Origin: an uncultured Eubacteriales bacterium
GTDB taxonomy: Bacteria > Bacillota > Clostridia > Oscillospirales > Oscillospiraceae
Direction of reading: 5' to 3'
DNA length: 28,296 bases
Assembly (NCBI GenBank): GCA_900556935.1
Contig: USQL01000018.1
Coordinates: forward strand, 1 to 28,296
Position 1 is the first letter of the stretch. Every line of letters begins with the position of its first letter. Shown here one piece after another: positions 22,396 through 28,296 of this stretch. The notes below the pieces were generated by a model. The model had not been told where the DNA came from and ran no database searches. It saw nothing but the letters and a program-made list of their open reading frames with translations. The position numbers and the translations under genes are program-made.

Positions 22396-23028
22396 ATGAA
22401 AGCGGTACTTTTTGATTTGGACGGAACCCTGACGGAATCCGGCGAGGGGATTATCAACTGCGCCCAGTACGCGTTTCAGCAGATGGGCTATCCCGTGCCC
22501 CCCAGGGAGGAAATGGGGGTTTTTATCGGCCCGCCCCTGTGGGACACCTTTGAAAAATTCGGCATTCCCAAGGAGCGGACGGAGGAGGCGGTGCAGGTCT
22601 TCCGCAGCCGCTATATCCCCATCGGCAAGTTTGAAAACAAGCCCTATCCCGGCATCCCGGAGATGCTGGAAGCCCTGAAAAAGCGGGGCTACCACCTGTA
22701 CCTGGCCACCTCTAAGCCGGAGGAGACCGCCGTGGAGATTATGGACCACTTTGACCTCTCTAAATATTTTGACCTCCTCTGCGGGGCCGCCATGGAGGGC
22801 GGACGGAACAGCAAGGAGGACGTGATAGCGTATCTGCTCCAACAGGCGGGCCGGGACGGGGAGAAGACCATGGTGGGCGACACCAAATACGATGTTCTCG
22901 GCGCTTCCGCCCACGGCATCCCCACCATCGGTGTCAGCTGGGGCTATGGGGATGTGGCGGAAATGCGCTCTGCCGGTGCCAAGGCCATTGTCTCTACCCC
23001 CCAGGAGCTGCTGGACCTGCTGCCGTAA
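22396..23028 (+). CDS. HAD-superfamily phosphatase, phosphoglycolate phosphatase-like
   Basis: A 210-residue HAD hydrolase. Motif I FDLDGT (Asp7 nucleophile, Asp9 acid/base), motif II ATSK around residue 103, motif III Lys in NSKEDV, and motif IV VGDTKYDV with metal-binding Asp. The helical C1-type cap lies between motifs I and II. Closest in style to Gph/PpaX-type phosphatases acting on small phosphates; the substrate is not resolvable from sequence. ATG at 22396 has AGAAAGGA upstream. It is followed after 14 bases by the pyruvyl transferase-family gene. Confidence 0.88.
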   Translation: MKAVLFDLDGTLTESGEGIINCAQYAFQQMGYPVPPREEMGVFIGPPLWDTFEKFGIPKERTEEAVQVFRSRYIPIGKFENKPYPGIPEMLEALKKRGYHLYLATSKPEETAVEIMDHFDLSKYFDLLCGAAMEGGRNSKEDVIAYLLQQAGRDGEKTMVGDTKYDVLGASAHGIPTIGVSWGYGDVAEMRSAGAKAIVSTPQELLDLLP

Positions 23029-23042
23029 ATGGGGGAAAACCG

Positions 23043-24098
23043 ATGAAACAAATCTATGTCCACGGATTTTTCCAGTCCAATTTTGGGGACGACCTGTTTG
23101 TATTAAGCTTGGCCAAACGATATCCCGATACCAAATTCTACGTCTATGCCCTGGGGGCCAATCAAAACGCCTTTCTGGGGCAGCACAATATTGTCCTGCC
23201 CACAAGGCTGGACCGAGTGCGCCGCAAGGTGACGCACCAGCTGGGGTTGCGGCGGCAGGAGGTGTTCGACGGCCAGGGGCTGGACGGCACCGTGGTGATT
23301 GGCGGCTCCATCCTTTGGGAGGGGGCCAATCTGGATTTTCCCGGGGGCGACGGCCCCCGCTATCTCATCGGGGCCAACTGTGAAAGCGGCTGTTCGGAGG
23401 AATATCTGCAAAAACTCCGGAAAACACTCTCCGGCCTGGCCGACTGCTGCCTCCGGGACCGCTTTTCCAAAGCGCTCATCGGAGACGTGCCCAATGTCCG
23501 CTGTGCCCCGGATGTGCTCTACGGCTGGAAGCCCCGGCAGGTGAAGCAGGCGGGCCGGGGCATCGGCATCAGCCTGGTTGGGAAAAAGGGCTGCTTCCGG
23601 GAGGAGGGCACCCGGGAAGGCTACTACCGGGCCATCGCCCAGCTTTGCGACCTCTGCGCGGAAAAGGAGATTCCCGTGCGGCTTCTGGGGTTGTGCGATG
23701 TTGAAGGGGACGGCGAGGCCATCCGGGAAATTCGTTCCCGGGTAAAAAAGCCCCAAAAGCTCCAATCCCTGCTATATCAGGGAAACCCGGAGCGGATGCT
23801 CTACGAGATGAACAAGTGCGAAACCATCCTGGCCACCCGCTTCCACGCCATGATTCTGGGCTGGGTGCTGGGGAAAAATGTGGTGCCCGTGATTTACGAC
23901 GAAAAACAAACCCACGTCCTGGAGGACGCGGGCTTCTGTGGGCCGATGTGGAACGCCTTGGCAGGGGAGACCCCCAGTGGGGCTGCGCTGCTGGAAATGT
24001 GCCTGCAAATGGGCGGGAAAATGGAGATTTCCAGTCTTCAAACCCAGGCCGAAGAACAGTTTGCGGGGCTGGATGAATTTCTCCTCACCGGTAAATAA
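23043..24098 (+). CDS. Polysaccharide pyruvyl transferase family protein
   Basis: A 351-residue member of the family (Pfam PF04230) that includes CsaB. CsaB-type enzymes put ketal pyruvate on cell-wall glycans to anchor S-layer proteins; other members modify exopolysaccharides. The evidence is the N-terminal FFQSNFGDDLFVLSLA glycine-rich motif, VIGGSILWEG, the RDRFS segment and the C-terminal ATRFHAMILGWVLGK tract (Arg266, His268) followed by PVIYDEKQ. GGGGG precedes the ATG. Which sugar is modified is unknown. The convergent operon begins with a glycosyltransferase, so a cell-surface glycan is a reasonable theme, by inference. Confidence 0.85.
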   Translation: MKQIYVHGFFQSNFGDDLFVLSLAKRYPDTKFYVYALGANQNAFLGQHNIVLPTRLDRVRRKVTHQLGLRRQEVFDGQGLDGTVVIGGSILWEGANLDFPGGDGPRYLIGANCESGCSEEYLQKLRKTLSGLADCCLRDRFSKALIGDVPNVRCAPDVLYGWKPRQVKQAGRGIGISLVGKKGCFREEGTREGYYRAIAQLCDLCAEKEIPVRLLGLCDVEGDGEAIREIRSRVKKPQKLQSLLYQGNPERMLYEMNKCETILATRFHAMILGWVLGKNVVPVIYDEKQTHVLEDAGFCGPMWNALAGETPSGAALLEMCLQMGGKMEISSLQTQAEEQFAGLDEFLLTGK

Positions 24099-24100
24099 TA

Positions 24101-24127
24101 GGCTCCCCTGAAAGGGGAGCCATTTTT
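24101..24127. terminator. Bidirectional terminator between convergent operons
   Basis: GGCTCCCCT (24101-24109) pairs perfectly with AGGGGAGCC (24113-24121) over a GAA loop. ATTTTTG follows on the plus strand and TATTATTT on the minus strand, so it can end both the pyruvyl transferase gene and the radical SAM gene. Confidence 0.9.
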
Positions 24128-24128
24128 G

Positions 24129-24968
24129 TTATTTCCGGAACCGTTCGGCATAGCCGCAGCGGCGGCAGAGGGGTTCGGAGGCCTGGTTTTTTGAAAAACC
24201 ACCGTAGATGGCCTTGGCCCGGGGGCTGTCCAGAATGGCCCCCAAATCCTCCTGAAAGAGGTTTCCAAGAGGGATGTCCCCCTCGTGGTCCAGGCAGCAG
24301 GGAACCACGGTGCCGTCCCACAGCACCCCCAGCTGGTCCCGCAGGCCGTAGCAGAAGTAGGGGCCCGGGCGCTCCGGGGCGGACAGGTCCGGCCAGTCGA
24401 ATTTGTCCCCCGGCTCCAGGAAAATGCGGTCGCCCATGGCGGTGCCCCGTCTGCCGGGAACCCAGGGGGCAGGGAAGGCCCGGTGCAGCGCGTCCAGAAT
24501 TTCTTTGTTCCGGCTGTCCGCACCGCCGTTGTTCCAGAGCCGGTAGACCACCAGCTTTTTGCCCATGGCCGCCTGGCCGAAGGCGGTGCAGCCGGAGAGA
24601 TAGTCCGCAAAGGGGACGCGCAGGTCATTTGCCTCAAAGGCGTGGAGGGAGATATTCACCTTGTACAGGGCCGGGGCTTCCAGTAGAAGCGGCTGCCGTT
24701 CCGGGAGCAATGTGCCGTTGGTGGTGAGAATCACCCGGAAGCCCAGCTCGGAGGCCATTGCCAGAAATTCCGGCAGCTTTGGATGGCACAGGGGCTCCCC
24801 CATGAGATGAAAATACAGATAGTCTGTATAGGGCTGCAAGGAAAGCAGGGCCAGACGGAAGGTTTCTTCCGTCATGGCCCCTTTTTTTCGCGCCGTTCCC
24901 GGGCAGAACGCACAGGAAAGGTTGCATTTGTTGGAGATTTCCAGATAAACTTTTCGGAACCGTTTCAT
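24129..24968 (-). CDS. Radical SAM/SPASM domain protein
   Basis: A 279-residue radical SAM enzyme. The [4Fe-4S] motif CNLSCAFC (Cys14, Cys18, Cys21) opens the TIM barrel; HLMGEPLCHPKL and TTNGTLL are typical strand motifs. A compact SPASM-like C-terminus follows, with FCYGLRDQLGVLWDGTVVPC, then C-LDHEGDIPLGNLF and the final LCRRCGYAERF, providing ligands for an auxiliary cluster. Such proteins modify peptides or act as maturases, but no precursor peptide is evident nearby. Start ATG is 2 bases after the asnA stop with no ribosome site, suggesting coupling. Last gene of the operon. Confidence 0.88.
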   Translation of the reverse strand: MKRFRKVYLEISNKCNLSCAFCPGTARKKGAMTEETFRLALLSLQPYTDYLYFHLMGEPLCHPKLPEFLAMASELGFRVILTTNGTLLPERQPLLLEAPALYKVNISLHAFEANDLRVPFADYLSGCTAFGQAAMGKKLVVYRLWNNGGADSRNKEILDALHRAFPAPWVPGRRGTAMGDRIFLEPGDKFDWPDLSAPERPGPYFCYGLRDQLGVLWDGTVVPCCLDHEGDIPLGNLFQEDLGAILDSPRAKAIYGGFSKNQASEPLCRRCGYAERFRK

Positions 24969-24970
24969 GT

Positions 24971-25978
24971 TTACAGCAGGGGGATGCCCGCTTTTTCGCA
25001 GACTTCCATGGTTTCTTTGTCCCAGATGCTGGACTGGACCTCACCGATGTGGGCGCAGCCCATTAAGAGCATGGAAAGCCGGGACTGGCCGATGCCGCCG
25101 CCGATGGTCAGGGGCAGCTCGTCGTGCAGGAGCATCTGATGGAAGGGAAGCTTCCGCCGGTCGTCACACCCGGCGACGGTGAGCTGGCGGTCCAGGGACT
25201 CCGCGTCCACCCGGATGCCCATGGAGGAGATTTCCAATGCCCGGTTCAGGACCGCGTCCCAGAAGAAGATATCGCAGTTCAGGTTCCAGTCATCATAGTC
25301 CGGGGCCCGGCCGTCGTGGGGCTTGCCGGAGCGCAGAGCGCCGCCAATCTGCATAATGCAGGCGGTGGGGTGCTCCTTTACATAGGCGTTTTCCCGCTGG
25401 GAGGGTGTCAAATCCGGATAGAGGTCCTCCAGCTCCTGGGTGGTGATGAAGCTGACCTCCCGGCTTAAAGCGACTCTCAGCTGAGGGTAGCGGACATGGA
25501 GCCTGTCGTTGGTATCGCAGATGGCCCGGACAATGGCTTCCACAATGAGCTTTAGATAGTCCAGGTTCCGGTTTTCCCGGGTAATGATTTTCTCCCAGTC
25601 CCACTGGTCTACGTAGATGGAATGGACGTTGTCCAGGGTTTCGTCCCGGCGGATGGCGTTCATATCCGTGTACAGGCCGTTGCCCACGGTAAAGTGGTAG
25701 CGCTTCAGGGCAAGCCGCTTCCACTTGGCCAGGGAGTGGACCACCTGGGCATCCTTCCCCACGGCGGGGATATCGAAGCTGACAGGCCGCTCGTAGCCGT
25801 TCAGGTTGTCGTTCAGGCCGGAATCCTCCGTGACAAACAGGGGGGCGGACACACGCTTCAGGTTCAGCGCGCTGGAAAACTCCTGCTGGAAGGTCTGCTT
25901 GATGTAGGCAATGGCCCGCTGGGTGTCGTAGGCATCCAGGGCGGGGGAATAGTTCTCCGGAATCATGATATTGCGCAT
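24971..25978 (-). CDS. asnA: Aspartate-ammonia ligase (asparagine synthetase A)
   Basis: Makes asparagine from aspartate, ATP and free ammonia. The 335-residue protein is related to the class II aspartyl-tRNA synthetase core. Family tracts present: VHSLAKWKR near residue 80, GLYTDMNAIRRDE, SIYVDQWDWE, RAPDYDDWNLNCDIFFW, SSMGIRVDAE and GGGIGQSRLSMLLM. The start is ATG at 25978 with a weak AGAAAG upstream; a second ATG four codons later has no better site. It lies 19 bases after the HAD gene. AsnB, the glutamine-dependent enzyme, is only about 3.3 kb away on the other strand. Confidence 0.97.
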   Translation of the reverse strand: MRNIMIPENYSPALDAYDTQRAIAYIKQTFQQEFSSALNLKRVSAPLFVTEDSGLNDNLNGYERPVSFDIPAVGKDAQVVHSLAKWKRLALKRYHFTVGNGLYTDMNAIRRDETLDNVHSIYVDQWDWEKIITRENRNLDYLKLIVEAIVRAICDTNDRLHVRYPQLRVALSREVSFITTQELEDLYPDLTPSQRENAYVKEHPTACIMQIGGALRSGKPHDGRAPDYDDWNLNCDIFFWDAVLNRALEISSMGIRVDAESLDRQLTVAGCDDRRKLPFHQMLLHDELPLTIGGGIGQSRLSMLLMGCAHIGEVQSSIWDKETMEVCEKAGIPLL

Positions 25979-25997
25979 TTTTTTCGCCGCTTTCTTC

Positions 25998-26711
25998 TTA
26001 ATCTACCGTCAAAGAACGGATGTATTCCAGTAATTCAGGGAAGCTTCCCTGGGGCAGCCGGGAGATATCCCGCTCCCCCTTGTTGATGAGGCAGTCCGTC
26101 AGCAAAAAGACGGGGATGCCCAGCACCTTGGCCGCCAGATCCTCCTTGGCATCGTTGCCCACCATCAGGCACTCCCGGGGGCTTACGTGCAGCGTGTCCA
26201 GAATGTCCTGATAATAGGCGGGATTGGGCTTGCAGTATCGGGCGTTGTCGTAGGTGGTAATCAGGCGGAAATCCTCTTTTTGCAGCCCGGCCCACCGGAC
26301 CCGGCTTTCCGTCGCACTGGGCGGGAACAGGGGATTGGTGGCCAGGGCGGTTTCCAGCCCCATGGCCCTTATCTCCCGGACCGCCTCGGCGGCCCTGGGG
26401 TCAAAGCCGCAGCTTTCCCGGGCCTGCTGGAATTCGTTCTGATAAAAATCCTCGAAAATCTCCCGGTCCGCCCGGCCCATATCACCGAAGGTCCCGTCGA
26501 AGACCTCCCAGAAAACCGCCTCGTTGCTCCGGGTGCCGTCGTTGCGGTACATGGCCTCGGTGCCCTTCCAGATGGTGGTGACGAGAAGCTTGGGGTCATA
26601 GCCCCTGGGGGCCATCTTCCGGGCCAGAAGCCCCAAATAGCATTTGACGAATTGCTCCTGGTCCATGGGAAGCAGTGTTCCGTCCAGGTCAAAAAGTACT
26701 GTTGTGAGCAT
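25998..26711 (-). CDS. HAD-superfamily hydrolase
   Basis: A 237-residue HAD phosphatase. FDLDGT at residues 7-12 supplies Asp8 and Asp10; ATNPLFP is motif II, KPNPAYY contains the motif III Lys and VGNDAKEDLAA is motif IV. The helical cap between about 18 and 110 is unusually rich in Phe/Tyr. Substrate unknown. AAGGAGG with good spacing defines the ATG. It starts 9 bases after the glycosyltransferase stop and is clearly in the same transcript. Confidence 0.88.
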   Translation of the reverse strand: MLTTVLFDLDGTLLPMDQEQFVKCYLGLLARKMAPRGYDPKLLVTTIWKGTEAMYRNDGTRSNEAVFWEVFDGTFGDMGRADREIFEDFYQNEFQQARESCGFDPRAAEAVREIRAMGLETALATNPLFPPSATESRVRWAGLQKEDFRLITTYDNARYCKPNPAYYQDILDTLHVSPRECLMVGNDAKEDLAAKVLGIPVFLLTDCLINKGERDISRLPQGSFPELLEYIRSLTVD

Positions 26712-26720
26712 ACTGCCTCC

Positions 26721-28028
26721 TTATAAAATTTCCCGAAGCTCCTCGACGGCGCTGGAAAGCTGTTTGTGCAGCTCGTCCCGGCGCTCCTCCAGCCGCGCAA
26801 GGCCCTCCATGAGCTCGCCGCTGGCCTTGAACACCGGCTCCAGAGCCTTCCTGTGGGGAGCGTAGGCCCCGCTGCGGTACCGGTCCATGACGATTTCGTA
26901 CCGCTCCCGGGCGGCTCCTACGGCCTCCTCCCAGCTGAGGTAGAGCTCCCGCTGGGCGTACTCGCCGATGGAAGCCATGGCGGGCTTTGGAAGCTTTTCA
27001 AGGCAAGCGGCCATGCTCTGGGCGTTTTCCTCAATGAGCAGTCCGTTGCGCCCATCGGTTACCCCCTCGGCGGCACAGCTCCCGGCAATCAGCACCGCGC
27101 CCAGGCCGCAGGCCGCCGCCTCCCGGACAACCAGGCCGTTGGTATCGAAGGTGGAGGGGAAGAGGAACAGGTCCGCCCGGCAGTACCAGGCCCGAAGCTT
27201 CTCCCGGTCCGACTGGGGGCCGGCGAAGAAGACCTTGTCCGTCAGGCCCAGCTCTTCTGCGTAGGCCGTCACCTCGTCATAGTCTCCGCCGCCGCCTACA
27301 AACACCATGCGGAAGTCCCGGCCCCTGTTTTTCAGCATCGCCAGGGCATCCAGCGTGATTTTCAGGCCCTTGTACCACATAATCCGCCCTACAAAGAGGT
27401 AGCAGGGCACCTGTTCCGGCAGGTCAAAGCCCTCCGTCACCTGGGCCATCAGCTCCGGGCTGACCCGGCCCCGGGGCAGGTCCACACCGTTGCGCATAAT
27501 GACGCAGTCCCCCCAGTAGCCCAGGGAGCGCAGATTCTCCGCCGCCCCCTGGCTGACAGCCCAGACCTCGTCACAGGCGTTGATGTTTTCAAGCAATGCC
27601 CGCTTGCTGCCCTCCTGCAGGGCCTTGCTTCGAATGAGGTTTGCGATGTCCACATCAAACTTGGTGTGATAGGTCATCACCAGCGGCACGTCCAGCACCT
27701 GCCGCAGCTCCCGGCCCAGCATGGTAGACACAATGGGGCAGTGGCTGTGCAGCAGGCCGATGTTTTTTTCCTGAAGCTGCCGCAGAATATCCGGGGCGAA
27801 GGGAATGCCCGCCATATATCCCGCCGTGCGGCTGCGCAGGTCCAGGGCAGGGTAGCGCAGAATGGGGTATGGGTAGCCGGTATCATCCGCGCCGGGGTAT
27901 TCCGGCGTGACCACAACGGCGTTTTTCCCGGTTTTGTCGATGTTTCTGGCGTAATTCTCCACCGCGTTGGCAACCCCGTCAATCACCGGCGGGAAGGAAT
28001 CGTTCAGAAGACAGATGGTTTTCTTCAT
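26721..28028 (-). CDS. GT4-family glycosyltransferase with C-terminal coiled coil
   Basis: A 435-residue GT-B retaining glycosyltransferase. The N-terminal half begins LNDSFPPVIDGVANAVENYA with the Gly-rich acceptor loop, and LLHSHCP and TYHTKFD are typical of diacylglycerol or polyprenol glucosyl- and mannosyltransferases. The donor half has YLFVGRIMWYKGL and DTNGLVVREAAACG, which carries the E-x7-E-like motif. The last 40-50 residues form a coiled coil (LEERRDELHKQLSSAVEELREIL), possibly for membrane association or oligomerisation. ATG at 28028 follows GAGGGG; a GTG three codons upstream overlaps that site. First gene of the operon; product could be a glycolipid. Confidence 0.88.
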   Translation of the reverse strand: MKKTICLLNDSFPPVIDGVANAVENYARNIDKTGKNAVVVTPEYPGADDTGYPYPILRYPALDLRSRTAGYMAGIPFAPDILRQLQEKNIGLLHSHCPIVSTMLGRELRQVLDVPLVMTYHTKFDVDIANLIRSKALQEGSKRALLENINACDEVWAVSQGAAENLRSLGYWGDCVIMRNGVDLPRGRVSPELMAQVTEGFDLPEQVPCYLFVGRIMWYKGLKITLDALAMLKNRGRDFRMVFVGGGGDYDEVTAYAEELGLTDKVFFAGPQSDREKLRAWYCRADLFLFPSTFDTNGLVVREAAACGLGAVLIAGSCAAEGVTDGRNGLLIEENAQSMAACLEKLPKPAMASIGEYAQRELYLSWEEAVGAARERYEIVMDRYRSGAYAPHRKALEPVFKASGELMEGLARLEERRDELHKQLSSAVEELREIL

Positions 28029-28061
28029 GGGTTTCACCCCTCAGCTAGAGTTATCCCGTAA

Positions 28062-28091
28062 AGAATATCACAAAATAGCGGCAAATGTCAA
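28062..28091 (-). promoter_or_regulatory. Sigma-A type promoter of the GT4-HAD-asnA-radical SAM operon
   Basis: Minus strand consensus -35 TTGACA (28086-28091), 18-base spacer, extended -10 TGATATTCT (28062-28067 for TATTCT). Start near 28055, leader about 27 nt. Confidence 0.8.
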
Positions 28092-28134
28092 TTGTACAAG
28101 TGATCATTCCACGAAAATTGTACGAGTTACAATT
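28090..28134. promoter_or_regulatory. Operator-like repeats upstream of the GT4 operon
   Basis: AATTGTAC occurs at 28090-28097 and again at 28116-28123, a 26-base period. The second copy forms an inverted repeat AATTGTA-CGAGT-TACAATT (28116-28134). The first overlaps the -35 box and contains the palindrome TTGTACAA (28092-28099). The placement suits a repressor or activator site. The binding protein is unknown. Confidence 0.45.
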
Positions 28135-28160
28135 CTGTGAACAAATTCCAGCAATATACC

Positions 28161-28296
28161 GTAGGGGCGGCTATCAGCCGCCCGAAACGTAGTGAAACTG
28201 AGCAGCTGGTTGAACGTATCCCCCCCGGACGGAAGCCAAAAAAGCCTTCTCCTGCTGGAGAAGGTGCCGCCCGCAGGCGGCGGATGTGGAGGGGAC
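28161..28296. repeat. Hairpin-rich intergenic repeat (REP-like), runs off right edge
   Basis: Three perfect short hairpins in 120 bases: GGGCGGCT/AGCCGCCC (28165-28172/28176-28183), CCTTCTCC/GGAGAAGG (28245-28252/28257-28264) and GCCGCC/GGCGGC (28266-28271/28276-28281). The CCTTCTCC hairpin followed by a GC hairpin and CGGATGTGGAG resembles dispersed intergenic mini-repeats I associate with Oscillospiraceae genomes. No reading frame of note is present. Confidence 0.55.

Noticed and set aside
1..28296. CRISPR arrays, tRNA/rRNA genes, insertion sequences, prophage or restriction systems
   Set aside because: No regularly spaced direct repeats, tRNA-like clovers or transposase, integrase or nuclease-methylase genes were seen on either strand.

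Overview
The window is dense bacterial chromosome of about 28.3 kb with high GC content. Shine-Dalgarno sites are clear and sigma-A type promoters are well formed. The core is the Firmicutes order pyrH-frr-uppS-cdsA-dxr-rseP-ispG-polC, and polC marks a low-GC Gram-positive lineage. ispG lies directly before polC. SpoIID-like and peptidoglycan-binding proteins, a CarD-like regulator and a mini-repeat at the right edge suggest a spore-forming or formerly spore-forming Clostridia, probably Oscillospiraceae. That assignment is inference from gene content; no rRNA or other phylogenetic marker was compared.

Layout. Positions 1-1036 (minus) hold the 5' part of glnS, divergent from the large plus-strand operon. 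Positions 1303-11761 carry UMP kinase, ribosome recycling factor, undecaprenyl-PP synthase, CDP-DAG synthase, two MEP-pathway enzymes (Dxr, IspG), site-2 protease RseP and the replicative polymerase PolC. They are tightly packed, with two stop/start overlaps or near-overlaps, so lipid-carrier supply, envelope synthesis, translation recycling and replication share one transcript. A uridine phosphorylase gene with its own promoter follows and ends at a terminator shared with a convergent pair: a small hypothetical protein and a FlK-like thioesterase. A divergent promoter pair then starts a membrane protein and a GIY-YIG protein.

Positions 14248-15100 (minus) are a three-gene operon of small helical or membrane proteins. 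Positions 15255-16911 (plus) hold a YfcE/MJ0936-type phosphodiesterase, a divergent type III pantothenate kinase homologue and a membrane protein. Positions 16961-17116 look like a free-standing small RNA with promoter and terminator. Positions 17117-19760 (minus) carry four genes centred on a SpoIID-like/peptidoglycan-binding protein, plausibly sporulation or cortex related.

The right third contains asnB, a CarD-family regulator, a HAD phosphatase followed by a polysaccharide pyruvyl transferase-family protein, and a convergent four-gene minus-strand operon: GT4 glycosyltransferase, HAD hydrolase, AsnA and radical SAM/SPASM protein. That operon has a strong promoter with operator-like inverted repeats upstream. 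The right end carries short hairpin-rich repeats.

The most interesting points are the CoaX homologue that lacks two of the three family aspartates, the orphan small RNA, the GT4-HAD-AsnA-radical SAM operon with AsnB nearby, and the FlK-like thioesterase with an exactly spaced Thr/Glu/His triad. I found no CRISPR array, tRNA, rRNA, IS element or phage gene. No gap exceeds 300 bases.
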